Of a DNA stretch of 64,000 bases, positions 12,435-24,700 are shown one piece after another. Below the pieces are notes generated by a model. The model was not told the origin of the DNA and did not search any database. It worked only from the letters and a program-made list of their open reading frames with translations. The stretch is from Pristionchus mayeri (lineage: Eukaryota; Nematoda; Chromadorea; Rhabditida; Neodiplogasteridae), in assembly GCA_036245805.1 (NCBI GenBank), contig BTRK01000006.1:19438365-19502364 (forward strand), read 5' to 3'. The number at the start of each line of letters is the position of its first letter. Position 1 is the first letter of the stretch. A program made the position numbers and the translations under genes.

Positions 12435-14840
12435 CTGCAGGGAAATTTTTATCAATTAATATTTATTAATTGTATTACTAAAAAATGAAAATATCACCAA
12501 AACAGATGTTTTTAAAAATACTTGCCTCTCAAAGAAACACGATTGGCAAAATCACAAGACCACAACAATATTCTTACAAGATTCTAGATTGTTAGAGCTT
12601 GCATCCCCAAAGGGACACTGCACCAACATAGCATAAATTGCCCTTCCCGTCACACGCCATGCTACGACAGCCTCCACCAATTGAACAATACCCCCCGTCT
12701 CTTCTTGCGCTCCCGTGAGAACACGCCAACCGTTACAAATAGCAAGCCCGATCCCCCGGGATAACATCGGCCATTTTCACCGTATTCTGCCTTACAAATT
12801 CACATCTCACGCGGCAAAGGGCAATATTCCGGGCATAATTGCCATCAATTCCTCGGGGGAAATCTGGCAGAGAGAACGGGATAAAACGAAAATATGCCAT
12901 CATCCACTTCATTGTTTTACGTCTCTCCCCTTCCTTCTCCCACTGGAATTCTCACTCGAAATCCAATAATTCGCCCGGTCTTCTCCTCACAATGACGTTC
13001 CCCCTTGCATAGAATGCACTGCACCAACTTTCTCTGCAGCATCCCTCTCCCTCTAATCCCAGCCCTTCGCTTAGAACAAAAGCCTCGCTTCTTCTCCGTT
13101 ATGCATGATGTCTCGCAGGCCAGACAACGCGATAAATCATTACAAAGGGGAGAAATGAAACCTCCTATTCTCCCCCCCCCCCCCCCCCCGACTTACCCCG
13201 TCCTCATTTCCTCTCCATTCTCCTATCATTCCCCCCCCCCTTCCATTATTTGTTTCCATCCAGGCGGATAAGTCAAAGGGAAGCAAGCCACGCGACTCCT
13301 TTTTGTTCTTTTCTCCAGAGACCTTTGATATTCTCTCTTCCTTTCGCCTGCTCTTCCGCATTATCTGAACAGCATCAGATCACTCAAATTAACGAGACCA
13401 AACAGACAGGGAGACGTCGGCCGTCTCGTGCCCACTTATCCATTTACAAGCCCTTCCTGCAATTCTTCCGAGAATTGCAATGATTTCCTTCAGCCCGTCC
13501 TTCCTTTCTCCAATTTATCCGAGAACATCCGGGTTTCAGAGTCGCTTTTTGTCTCTTAGATTGGCCAGCCGATACTTCTTCTCCTAGTTCCTCTTCAAGT
13601 CAATTTAACGCCTGCCCTTCCCCTTTCTACTCCTTTTTCTGCACGTGTCCCTCTCTCTTCCCACTTTACTAGAGCCTGAACAACAGCCAACCCACAATTT
13701 CGAATGCCTAGATATCAATCATCTCTCAGATCCCGTGCCTATCATGTTTCAGCATCTTTCGCGGTACGGAAACCGATAATCATCGCAGAAGCTTGCTGGC
13801 TTACATTCAGTATCTAATTTTTCGGATATTGTCATCGTTGACACATAATGACCTCCAGTTGTCTCCGAATCTACATCACCCATCGAGCACCTTCCTCCTC
13901 CCCGTCCTCATTTCCTCATCTCTGAGGCCTTTCCGGGAGAAATCTCCACGGGTGACTCCCGCACTAAAAAGGGTTGGCAGACAATTCATCTCCATCAGAG
14001 TCCCTGCCATGCTCAATTTCGGAGAGTCTTCCACCTCGTGTTCACTATCTTCGGATTCCATTACGCGTCATTCTCTCACGTAAATTCGATTCGCGACCGG
14101 GGATACAGCCTGTTTGCCTGGCCGTTCCCGTTCCCTTTCGCTTTGTGTGTTCAGACTGCCAGACGTAGATTGCTGACGCCATATGCCACCTCCACGAAGC
14201 CACAAGATTGTATGTGAACTCTCCAGACGAAGTCTACTAGACTATGAGATAATAACTCCCCTTCTTACCTATGAAATTCAGATAACGTATACAGTTTGCA
14301 CATCATTCCATTGCCGAATATCGCCATAGAATAATCAAATTCTAGACCCACATAAAACTAAAAAGACCCTGCCCATTTCCACCGTTCGTCCATCTCTTTC
14401 TCCTCTCATTGTTGTTCATAACCGACTCCTCATTCCTGCACTTTCCTCCTTCTCCTATTGTGCTGCTATCTTCGAGTCTCACTCATTTCGAATCCCACAG
14501 GAAATGGAAGGAACGCTCAGTATTATTCTCTCCTCCAAATAATACCCTGCCCACCCCGCATTCATCTTCCGTCGCCTATAGTGTTTCCTCTCCCTTTTCG
14601 CAGTTAAACTGACTGATATGCCGACCTCGAAGACCAAATTTTCCTGCCACGAGTTCTGCTAAAGTCATCAGCGATTATATATTTTTTCTCGCTTCTCGAT
14701 ATGCGAGTGAAACCGAAGACCGCCAATATTCCTCCGAGCATATCAACGATTATGATCGTATTTTTGGTTGACTGGCCAATCCCGAGACGACTGCTTTCAG
14801 GGAGACAGAGATAGGGGATGGAGCAAGAGGTGGAATCCCC
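12435..14840. other. Long stretch without a recognisable gene
   Basis: This should contain the missing 5' exon(s) of the SPRTN-like gene, but I could not find a minus-strand exon with the expected FN..FF..L...V.WS.RM-type sequence. A poly-C tract lies at about 13173-13190, with C-rich runs also near 13230. The rest is pyrimidine-rich on the plus strand without clear coding signal. Confidence 0.4.
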
Positions 14841-14844
14841 GGAC

Positions 14845-15930
14845 TCCATCAAGTCATTTTCGACGACGATTTCAGTCATCACCGTGTAAGACTAGATGTC
14901 GTACTGACATGTGTACCGTGGCTTGTGGAGTGTACTGTAAGAAGGTTGCCACCTTTTGCTTGGGATATCCCACGTCATAGTCCCGGTTCGTCTAACCCTC
15001 TTTTCAGAATTTAGGCACCTGTTGTTGTGGGGGCGCTGACTTGGGGTAACCATAGCGAAGGGCTAACTCTCGCCCCCAGAAAGCCATCTCCCTCCCCTCC
15101 CTTCCCATACAGAAGCCCCATCATTTCTCACGATAACAGCCCGTATTCATTTTCAAGCTCCTGTAGTATTCAGGCTTCATGCATGGCTAACTATTCAGAG
15201 TCGTCTCCCCGTGACCGTATTGCCACGTCAGAATGCTCTCGTGTTTCCCCTTTGGGATGCCCAATTATCCACGATGGGAAGCCTCACTTGCAACCTCTCT
15301 CCATTACCTTCCTCGTCCAATCCTTTCTCTTTCCAATTATACTCATCCCACTGCTTCTATAACCTAATGATCTTTAAAATATTTACGCTATCCAATCGAG
15401 ATTGATTTTTTTTGTGAGCCCTAGCCTACGAATCTGTGAGATGCTAACATACTATGGCAAGATTTGAGGCGCATTGTACCTGCTGGCAAAGTACGAAAAT
15501 TGCATCCATAGTAAGCAAGAGGATGAGCAGAATGGTGTAACGTGAGATCTCCTAATCGAGGGCAAAAGGCTCTAACCTGCAGACCACCTAATTCAACGCG
15601 TCATGATTTATTGTGCCCCCCACTCTTCCCCTAGGTGAGACTGAGTGGGTCGCAAGTGGCCACCACATGTTCGTTTCTTACTGCGAGACCTGCGTAAGCG
15701 GGGGGGAGGAGCTCAATGATCTCAATCTAGAACACCTTCCTTCCCCACGTGCTCCACTCAGAGATTCGAACCGTCTCTCATCTGGTCTCTCTAATCAATT
15801 TCATGAAAACATGGGGGCGTTTTAGCCGCTCCACATTTCCCACATCTGCATTACACTGTTCGTTCAGTCATCTTGTCGTTCGTTTGTCGTGGTGTGCCCT
15901 TTTCCAACATTTATCAAATCTCTCTTGAAC
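14845..15930. repeat. 5' flank of paralogue B, partial copy of 325-790
   Basis: The blocks 14850-14885 and 15020-15060 match 327-365 and 470-510, and the copy ends with the acceptor 'tctcttgaacag' before the paralogue B start. The spacing differs by several hundred bases, so the two flanks have diverged by insertion or deletion. No other gene seen. Confidence 0.55.
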
Positions 15931-15933
15931 AGG

Positions 15934-16462
15934 ATGCACTTACGTCGTCATTCGCGGGCTCCACTTCACTTCGCAAGCAGCGAGTTTCCCATCGAAGAAT
16001 CGGCCATCGAAACTGACGAAAAGGGCGTGAACATCAGGGCACGGATCGATCAACTCGTAAGAGGGATCAACCAGGCTGCCCATCGCCTTAAGGTAAGAAG
16101 GTTACTGGAAGGTATACGGTAAAGCAGTTTTGGATAATGTGGGAAATCTGTAGAGGGGCACATAAGTGTAAGGCTTAGACGGGATGAAACGTAACCAGCG
16201 AAAAGTTCCACAATAAATATTTTTAGAAATATGGTCCAAAATTCACATTAAAATAAGAGAAATCAAATAACCTTATTCGTTTGAGAGTGCTGCTCGTCGT
16301 TTGGCTGATCTCCGTCCGCCTTCTCCGAAACTGTCGACGGTGTCGATGAGATCTTCGATGGACGCCGTCAGAAGAATCGGACGTCGATCGAGAACTCGAC
16401 GAGAGCGAGGACTGCAATACACTTCACTCATTGAGGATGACCACCTCGAGTACTTCTATTAG
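15934..16462 (+). CDS. Paralogue B of the duplicated two-exon gene, unknown function
   Basis: Function not recognised. Exons are 15934-16092 (53 codons, donor gtaaga) and 16286-16462 (TAG). The protein matches the gene at 792-1241 in both exons: RAPLHF, RGINQAAHRLK, SAARRLADLRPPSPKLSTV and RRIGRRSRTRRERGLQYTS. It ends in EYFY instead of EYDE. Extending the second exon further 5' runs into an in-frame TAA at 16268-16270 without an AG, which supports the internal acceptor at '...tttgag'. The intron and flanks have diverged more than the exons, consistent with selection on the protein. Confidence 0.6.
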
Positions 16463-16859
16463 AACACACGAGAAACAACACATTCCTATTTATTCTGGTC
16501 ATAATTGTAATCACAGAGCATATACACGTGTTACACCGAAAATTTGTCTACGCCTATTTTTGTGGGATGGTGGGGAGCATAAAGATACTTGTACAAAGTC
16601 AAACACACGCGAAAACAAGCTATAATCGATAATTTCGAGCCGACAAATGAAAATTCAAAAATACCGCCAAGGCCGGAAAATGAACAAATGAGTGCCGGCA
16701 AAAGGCAAAAAGTTTCAATTTGCCTTACAGTAGGCAAAAGTCGATGGAATCGCACGTATTAGAATCGAAAACTGAAATTTTCGAATTTCGATTTTCACAA
16801 AAGTTGTTAGTGTTGTATTCGTGTTTATTGTGTTTACATTTGCATTTTTAGTGGCTAAA

Positions 16860-19800
16860 ATGAGCGACAGCGAGGATGACTTCATGTCCGACAAGTATCT
16901 GGCGGGCACGGAGGAAATTCGACCCGGTACGTAGTGATCTTCTCTTTCCTCTTGAAATGCCCCTCGCTATTTTCCCTTTTCTACTCGAGAATGGCTCCAT
17001 TGGCAGGCCTCGCTAAAACCAATCACCAACGACGGATCATGAAGATCGAAAACGAGCGCGCCGAGGCTGAGGCCGAGCGACTGCGACTGCAGAAACTGAA
17101 AAAGCCCGTGAGTTCGCAATTCTTGAATCTGTGTTTTACATTCACTTCCTTATTACACTTTGAATCCTTATCAAATAGTTCTCAGGCTTGCCTGTGATAA
17201 TCTCAAAGTATTTACGCAAGCTACGATATTCATAATAATTATAGTTTTAATTATCTTTGTCTAATTGCAGCACCACATCGAGGCGGAGCGACGCGAGGAA
17301 GTAATGGCCAAGCCGATCAGCACGGAGTCCAAGGGATTCGCCCTCATGGCCAAGATGGGCTTCAAACCGGGAATGAGTCTGGGCAAGAAGAAGGACGGTC
17401 AGTCGAGATTTACTTGTTTGCCATCCGAATGTAGCCTCCAAATGAGTTTACAGTAATCACATTGAATAAGCCTTATTGAATAAGTATGTTCAAGTGGTTA
17501 TTAATTGTTGGTTATGTGTGCTCAAACAGTTGATTGCTTTTGCACAATACTTTCTGATCCACAATGAACCTTTGGTGGGGAATTTAAAGTTATAGTCTCC
17601 TTTATAGACATGGTGGCACAATTATCATTATTATTCGCAGAGCATGACCTCGGGTCGGGCATCAAGGAGCCCATCAACATCGTCATTCGCAACCACAGAG
17701 GAGGACTGGGAGTGGAGAGTGAGGAGGTGGAACGACTGAAGAAGTGAGTGTGGTTGTGGTCCTGTGAGCTGCGACGTCTTTGTGCGGATTTGTTTGATTC
17801 ATCAAAAGTATTGTGCAAAAATTTAAAAATTATAATATGCTATACTTCCTACAACCATCATCAATTTCAGGGAGGAGTCAACTGCGAAGGGACGCATCGA
17901 GGCACAACTGAAGAGGATGAAGGACCGAGCGAGGATGGCGGTGAGTCACATACATTTTCATTAACCTTGGGGAAACAATATAAGTGGCTCCCATTCCCTG
18001 GGATGGCAATATAAGTGGCTACCAAGGAGGTGATTTGTTATCAGCACACTACGGCGCATCTTTTGAGCCTACTCCCGAGTCTCTGGGACATAGTTGAAAA
18101 AATGCCAAAAATTGCTGTATTTGCATATAAGTGCCCACCGTTCTCTTGGATGGCAATATAAGTGGCTACCAATGAGGTGACGTGTTACCGGCGCCCCACA
18201 GCGCATCTTTTGAGCCTACTTCTAGATCTGGCAGACTAAATTCTGTTAAAGTGTGCACCCTCGGAGTCCGAGGGTATGAAAATATATGGTGAGTCATATC
18301 TTATACTGTGTTTAAATACTTTACAAGAATGGGATATTCACATGGATATTCGCGATATGAAAAATTGCCAGAAGTCGAATTCGCCTGCTAGAACCTTATT
18401 CGTTGATGTACCATTTATGAAGACTATTTTTCGTCGAGATATGATTTCATTTTAAATTTATTTATATTCAATTTATAAATAACGGATAATCAGGACGATC
18501 TCTCCGATGACTACCGTAAGCGAGCGAGGATGGCTTCGAATCGGAAGCAGATCATCGGGGATATCATCAAGAGCAGAAAGGCGTGCGTCGAGATGGATCT
18601 GAGGTGAGCCAGCAATAGTTCAGTTAAATTATGCTACTGTGGGATTATATCAAAGTGTAACCAGAATTTATCAGGATAAATTAGAATCCTCGTTTCTGTT
18701 TGGGAACAAAATTAGTCCAGACCTAGGAAAATCTAGGGCTAGGGAAATCTATGTGTAATTGATTGAGTAGGCTTGTTCTCATTTATTGTCCAATGAAAAG
18801 TCCGCAAATCGTGTAGCGCATGACTATATTTTTAAATACATTTTTTTCAGGAAGGAAGTGGAGCTTCCCGAGGAGTCCTGGTTTTGGCCGAGCTACAAGT
18901 GAGTCTTGCTTAATTATCTTGATTCTTCTCATAATCAATGCGCGAGAAAATCATGTAAAATGAGAGATTTGCAAGTAATCGCACTTTTCTGCAATTTTTA
19001 AATACAAGAGAGTCGGTGATTTAATCTTCTTCCTTGCAGGGAGAAGAAGATCGACGCGATTCCAACGACTGCGGTCGGCAGTACGGGGCGATACTTCAAA
19101 AGGGTGAGCTAGATGCTCCTTGTTTAGCACATTCTCTCGCTTCCTTCGTTACAAATTATAACTTTGTTAGCCTCGCAATATATTCGGAGTTGCTTATGCA
19201 AGTGATATCGAATTTTTGCATTGCAAATAGTTAGTGATCCAGGAAATATAGTATAAAGATCTCTCCTTTTCAGGAGGAGGATGAGGATGACGCCAAGTAC
19301 CACTACTCGAATGGGAAGGAGGCGCCCAAGGAGGAGCGATTCGATGAGCTCACTGATGAGCTGTTGGAGGAGAGGTACGGTATCTGCGTGCAATTAATCA
19401 ATTGAGAGCAGATGGGTATGAAGTCCGTAATATTGGCAGTAGTGGTTTGAATAGATTAGTGGGTATGTAAGGTGATACTTTGGTACGAATTTTTGTGTGT
19501 CTATCGGTTCATCGGCAAGGGGGGGGGGGTATCGGTGATTTTTTTCCAAATCATCAGTCGATTCGGGGTTGCACCAGCTATCCAAATCTTGAGGTCGATT
19601 GATACTGGCAATGAGTAAGACTCTGTTAATAGCTAAAAAAAACTTTTGAGGAGTGCATATCTACCGTACCTATTACAGTAGCCTACCACGACAGTCTATC
19701 ACGCGTGTCGCGTAAGGATCGAATAAACACTGGCACATTGGAAAAGTCGAAAATGAAGCAAACCCAGTTTTCGATAGTCCATAGGGTCCCTCACAAGGTA

Positions 19801-21379
19801 GCGGAGAGCTTTTTGGAAAATTTTCATTTTCGACGATGTGAGACGTCGTCAAAAATTTTAAGCCCCGAAAAGTGCATTCTTTGAAAGGGCATAATTCGGT
19901 CCGGAGTGGGGCTAGCGAGAAATCCAAATAGGTATAGACGTCAAATTTCAAGGAGAATTCGCCTGTCAAAACCTTTGTTCCAAAAACTTATTAGTATTTT
20001 TGCTAATCGATTTAATTTATTGATTTTTTCCACATATTGTTACCAGAAAATGTTTTGAGCTGAACGGCTAGGCAATGATAAGACGAATCGAATGGTATGC
20101 TGAACTCCATACCTACCGAAGTGAGAAAGTACTCAAAAATGCATTTGAAAATTTCGAACTGATGCGGTATAGTTGTCAATCCTCAGCAATCGCATCTCAC
20201 AATTCTCAAGTATGCGTTTCCTTTGCCGGCTGACATGTGATCTCGTGGCCTAATGGATAGTGGCTTTGGTTGTCAATCCCATCCTTTTTGGTCGTCCGAT
20301 GTTGGATACCCGAAAGTTGTTCTGTCTTTTGCACATTTTTTATGAGCGAAATAACTTATTCTTTAACCTTTTTGATCGTGGCTTTGTTTGTTTTCATTAT
20401 TCCACTCTTAAATAATTTGAAGCGAATTCGTGCGAACTGTTTTCTCGTGTTATTATTTTCAAATTGAGCGATTATGATAATATTTGAATGAATGACGTGA
20501 ATCGTCAAGTACGGGTCAAAACAGCTACTGAAATAACTCTTTCTCTGACAAAAAATGTGCAAAAGACAGAACAGCTTTCGGGTATCGAACATCGGACGAC
20601 CAAAAATAATGAGATTGATAACCAAAGCCACTATCCATTAGGCCACGAGATCACATGTCAGCCCGCAAAGGAAACGCGTACTTGAGCATTGTGACATGCG
20701 ATTGCTGAGGATTGACAACTATACCTCATCAGTTCGAAATTTTCAAATGCATTTTTGAGTACTTTCTCACTTCGGTAGGTATGGAGTTCAGCATACCATT
20801 CGATTCGTCTTATCATTCTCTAGCCGTTCAGCTCAAAACATTTTCTGGTAACAATATGTGGAAAAAATCAATAAATTAAATCGATTAGCAAAAATACTAA
20901 TAAGTTTCTGGAACTAAGGTTTTGACAGGCGAATTCTCCTTGAAATTTGGCGTCTATACCTATTTGGATTTCTCGCTAGCCCCACTCCGGACCGAATTAT
21001 GCCCCTTCAAAGAATGCACTTTTCGGGGCTGAAAATTTTTGACGACGTCTCACATCATCGAAAATGAAAATTTGCCAAAAAGCTCTTCGCTACCTTGTGA
21101 GGGACCCTATGGACAATCGAAAAACGTTTACTGCAGGGGGGGGGAGGTAAAAATATGTGCCAAATATCTCCCGATTTTATTCGATTCTTCGGAGACACGC
21201 GTGCTATTACTGTAGTCTACAGTATCCCTTCTCATTACAGACTGGAGCAAATCACGGTGTATCTCCGATCCGTTCATTCCTACTGTGTCTGGTGCGGGTG
21301 CGCTTTCGTCAATGAGGCCGATCTGGATGGAGGCTGTCCGGGACCCGCGAGGGACGTCCACGATGAGGGAGACGAGTAG
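16860..21379 (+). CDS. GPATCH11: G-patch domain-containing protein 11 (GPATCH11) homologue
   Basis: Exons: 16860-16926, 17007-17107, 17271-17397, 17641-17743, 17871-17940, 18494-18603, 18851-18898, 19040-19103, 19274-19374, 21241-21379. All phases agree and give 309 residues. The N-terminus has an acidic start followed by EEIRPGLAK and a charged coiled-coil stretch. The G-patch is GFALMAKMGFKPGMSLGK continuing to IKEPINIVIR and GGLG across two exons. The C-terminus matches the DUF4187 module: YLRSVHSYCVWCGCAFV, then CPGPARDVHDEGDE. The family is nuclear; G-patch proteins typically activate DEAH helicases, and that role here is inferred from family. The last intron (about 1.9 kb) is enlarged by a foldback element. 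CWF19L1 follows on the same strand about 330 bp downstream. Confidence 0.93.
17979..18226. repeat. Imperfect tandem duplication of about 140 bp in GPATCH11 intron
   Basis: Two copies each contain 'gatggcaatataagtggct', 'aggtga.gtgttacc/atc' and 'gcgcatcttttgagcctact'. It is intronic, with no open frame kept. A short hairpin ccctcggagtccgaggg follows at about 18258. Confidence 0.7.
19675..21223. mobile_element. Foldback element with a tRNA-like segment in each arm
   Basis: The arms of about 750 bp are inverted around a centre near 20490. Matching blocks include 'ttattagtatttttgctaat' (19990) against its complement near 20890, and 'gaatggtatgctgaactcca' (20090) against its complement near 20790. 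The outer tips hold acacgcgtg or cacgcgtgt plus TACAGTA/TACTGTA. It carries no transposase frame. It occupies the last intron of GPATCH11 and ends about 20 bp before the final acceptor. Confidence 0.75.
20239..20319 (+). other. tRNA-like segment in left foldback arm
   Basis: The sequence 'tggcctaatggatagtgg' fits a pol III A box, and 'atgttggatacccg' a degenerate B box. The inverted copy at about 20575-20652 keeps a better B box (tgttcgataccc). I do not call it a functional tRNA gene: the anticodon stem is not convincing. It may be a tRNA-derived relic captured by the element. Confidence 0.4.
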
Positions 21380-21699
21380 AGGAGAAAAGGGGAGGAGCCT
21401 GATTGGAAAGGGGCGTGGCCTAGGAAAGATCAAGTGAAACAAAATTGTTTTGCACAGTTATAAACTCGGATTATTTATTGATTCACATTTTCATAATGAA
21501 ACTTTCATTGATTGTACGTGGCATTACGGGTAATAAAGTTGTTGATAACAATTGTTGTACTGAACTGTTTTGAAAGAGTTGAAATTGCTCGAAGCGTACC
21601 TCTTGATTTCGTGTTGCAGAACTGTCAGTATTGTGCAGGCAACATCTTTCTCTTAACGATCGTTTTGCTTTACCTTCACCCTACCGTACCCTTCCCTTC

Positions 21700-21709
21700 C
21701 TTCTCAGGC
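21700..21709 (+). promoter_or_regulatory. Candidate trans-splice acceptor of CWF19L1
   Basis: 'cttctcag' ends at 21707, two bases before the ATG. A good acceptor with no upstream exon, 330 bp downstream of another gene on the same strand, is what an SL2-type operon site looks like in nematodes. This is inferred; no leader can be seen in the genome. Confidence 0.5.
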
Positions 21710-24700
21710 ATGTCGGGTCACGTCAAGGTGCTGGCGTGCGGCGACGTGCAGGGCAAATTCGTGCAGCTTGTGAAGAGAGTGAAGGCGATCAATGAGAAGG
21801 TCAGCGAGCAGTAGTGACGAATATGCACTTCTTCGATACTCTGGTATGGTTTCCCTAGTAGGATCCTACTCATTTCCCTAGTAGGCTCCTACGTAGGATT
21901 CTAGTAGGGTGCAGAGTAGGAACCTACTGGGGTGTGCGCACTGAGTAGGATCCCAGTAGGGTGGAGAGTAGGATCCTACTAGGGTTTGAGTGGGATTCTA
22001 CTGGGATGGCAGGCTCTTCCTTTGGCCCTGGATACTGTAAGTCAAATCGTCTTCGGTGTCTACTGCTGTGTGGAAACACTGGATATGCATTTTATTTCCA
22101 AATTTTCAACAACTGAATTTAAGGAATAGCATAAATTTGGAACAATGGGTGAGCTCACGGAATGAATTACACGTAAACGAACAATATACTTAACAATGAG
22201 AAAACAATCAAAGAAAATCTAACGAGATAAGAAAAGGGAATATAGAGTAGTCTTCTCACAGTGGCCCCTTGGGCATTCCAGTTGTCGAAGCATCGAAGAG
22301 AGGCGAGAATGCCCCCGAGTAGTCGTTCGTCTCCGCTCTGGTAGCGAAGTCGTACCCGCTGTAATCAAACATTTTAATATTATGCACTTTTGCTCTTTTG
22401 CTACCGTACTTTTGCTACCGTAACCCCCGAATTATGATAACCTCAATAGATTCAAGGTATATATATTCCTTAAATACTTAAATACTTAGAAAAGGTGCAT
22501 ATACTGTCACATATAAATTGAAAGAAATGGAAAGTAGTGAAAATTACGCTCGGTTTATTTAATTTTCAAGGATCACGCCACCCCCCCCCCTTTGAGTAAG
22601 CAGTTGTTAAATTGAGTAATAACATCAATAATCTGACTCATACCCTCCATTCATGAAGTGAGCTGCTTGCAGGACGGGAGTCAATACGGTGTAGCTCGTG
22701 GACTGGGCAATTCTGCAAATGGGAGATCAGAATTTTTCATAGCCTACTCACTACATCATTTTTACAATTTCGTAAGGGGGTAGACCAAATCAAATGTACC
22801 TAATAACCATGGATATGCAGAATAGTTTCTTCCTCGAAAAAATTAGTGTTATACCAAAACCAGTAATGAAAGTAGACTCGGTTTGAATGAAAACAATATG
22901 CAAAAAATGAGTAGGTAATGAAATTTTCAATCATACCCCGAAATCGAAGGAGAAGAGAAATCCCTCGTAGATGGCGATGACTGAGTGTGTGTGCTGCAAT
23001 ATATGATATTTGAAGCTAAAATACATCTATGAAGTAGATTCTTCCAATTTTCAAGGTGTAAAAAAAGAAACACGCTAATGACTCAATATAGTGCTAAAAA
23101 TAATTCCACTCAGCATCCTACCTTGAATACGGAGATGCCACACCTCCTCCCTTGATGGATCCATTGTGCGCGTAGTGGACTGGAAGAGGATGACTCCTGA
23201 GAAATGCGAATTTCGAGAGTCATGGAAGCAATTTATACATAGCATTTGTATACAAAGCAGATATTTTTTTAATGGAGCTGCTAACGCAATTTAAGCTAAT
23301 CTAACTATTATAAATTTTTGAACTGAACCATTTTTTTCATCAAACAAAATAATATTCGAAGCCATACGAATGGAGTGGTCCTTCCGTCGATCCAGTAAGG
23401 GATGCTGGTCTTCTCTCCATCGCGGATTGACCGACTCCAGCCGTCTGTCCTCGGAAAGGATAATTTCTGTAATGAGTTGCTTCTTCATAATTTCGCATCA
23501 GCATGACATGCTACAGAAACACCTTTTTGTGCTTTTCCTGGAGGGAGTCGAAGCTGACTCCAAGCTCTCATTTATCCTTGGTTTTCGAGTTACACCAATC
23601 CTCCTAAAAAGGAGTGAACATTACATACTACTTTTCCGGGGAGAAAAGACCTTCTGCCTTTGCCTCTGCCGATCGATGGAGTCACACTTTTGCCCCCCGT
23701 AGGCGTTTTTTCACCAATTCCTTCGCTTCTGGGAAGGATATTCTCCGTCTCTCTGAAGATATAAGTGTATGACATGTTCCCACCACGCCCAACTTACTCT
23801 TCTACTGCCTCAGTTCCGGAGTCTTCCTCTTCATGGTCTTCTTCTTCTCCGGTTTCACACACACTAGGAGTAGGGATCGAGCTACTACAATGCTCGCACT
23901 ATTAAAAAAAACCATCTGGTTTCTTTTCAAACTCGGGTGGCGTCCAGCCCAGGGCGATAGCATTCTTCTTCAGGACTTCAAGATCCTTTGATTCGTTCTT
24001 CCTCATCTCGTTCAATTTCCCTTTCAGTGCGGCTCGAACACACGATGAGACTTTGGGGAGGAATTCGACCATTCCTTGAGTATCCATATTAGAGGAGATC
24101 ATACAGCATTCTTGAAAGAATAGAAGTTTCTTTAGAAAGTGTCAGCTACTTACGGATGATTCCGTCGACGAAAGGTCGAGGTAGGGGATAATAAGCCACC
24201 GCTTTGGCCGCACCAGAGTAGTTTAGTTGAACTTCTCTCGGAAGAACCTGAGGAAAATTTGTATTTGACGAGGTTGGCTTACAGTTGCATAACCTCGTCA
24301 AGTACGAAGTTCGCCATTTGACCCCACTTGTCCGCGGAAGATTTGCGGGTAAAGATGACATGCGAGGCGATCTCTCGAAGATTCACCTGCTGTCCGGGAT
24401 ATCCTGGGCGATCCACCATCATCGTGGCATTCGTCAGAAGTGAGAGCTCCATCCGCACCTCCGGCAGTACGGCCTGTAGGTTTTCCAGAACATTCTGCCC
24501 CCTCCCCACTTTGACTTACTTTCGAGGCGTATGCACCCTGCAGATTCATGATGACACCTCCCTGATTGCCGAGCTGTTGACTCAGAGCAGACATGTTATA
24601 ATTTTGCTGAAAATACAGCATGGAGTGGGGTTAAAATCATTGTTCAACAAACTGTCTCCATCAGACTGTAGCGGAAGATCTCATTTTTCCGTGCAGCAGT

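Noticed and set aside
16223..16417. Minus-strand Ser/Arg-rich frame
   Set aside because: Antisense of paralogue B exon 2; the plus frame is conserved in paralogue A.
20239..20319. Functional tRNA gene
   Set aside because: A and B boxes are recognisable but the cloverleaf stems do not close convincingly, and it lies in a mobile palindrome.
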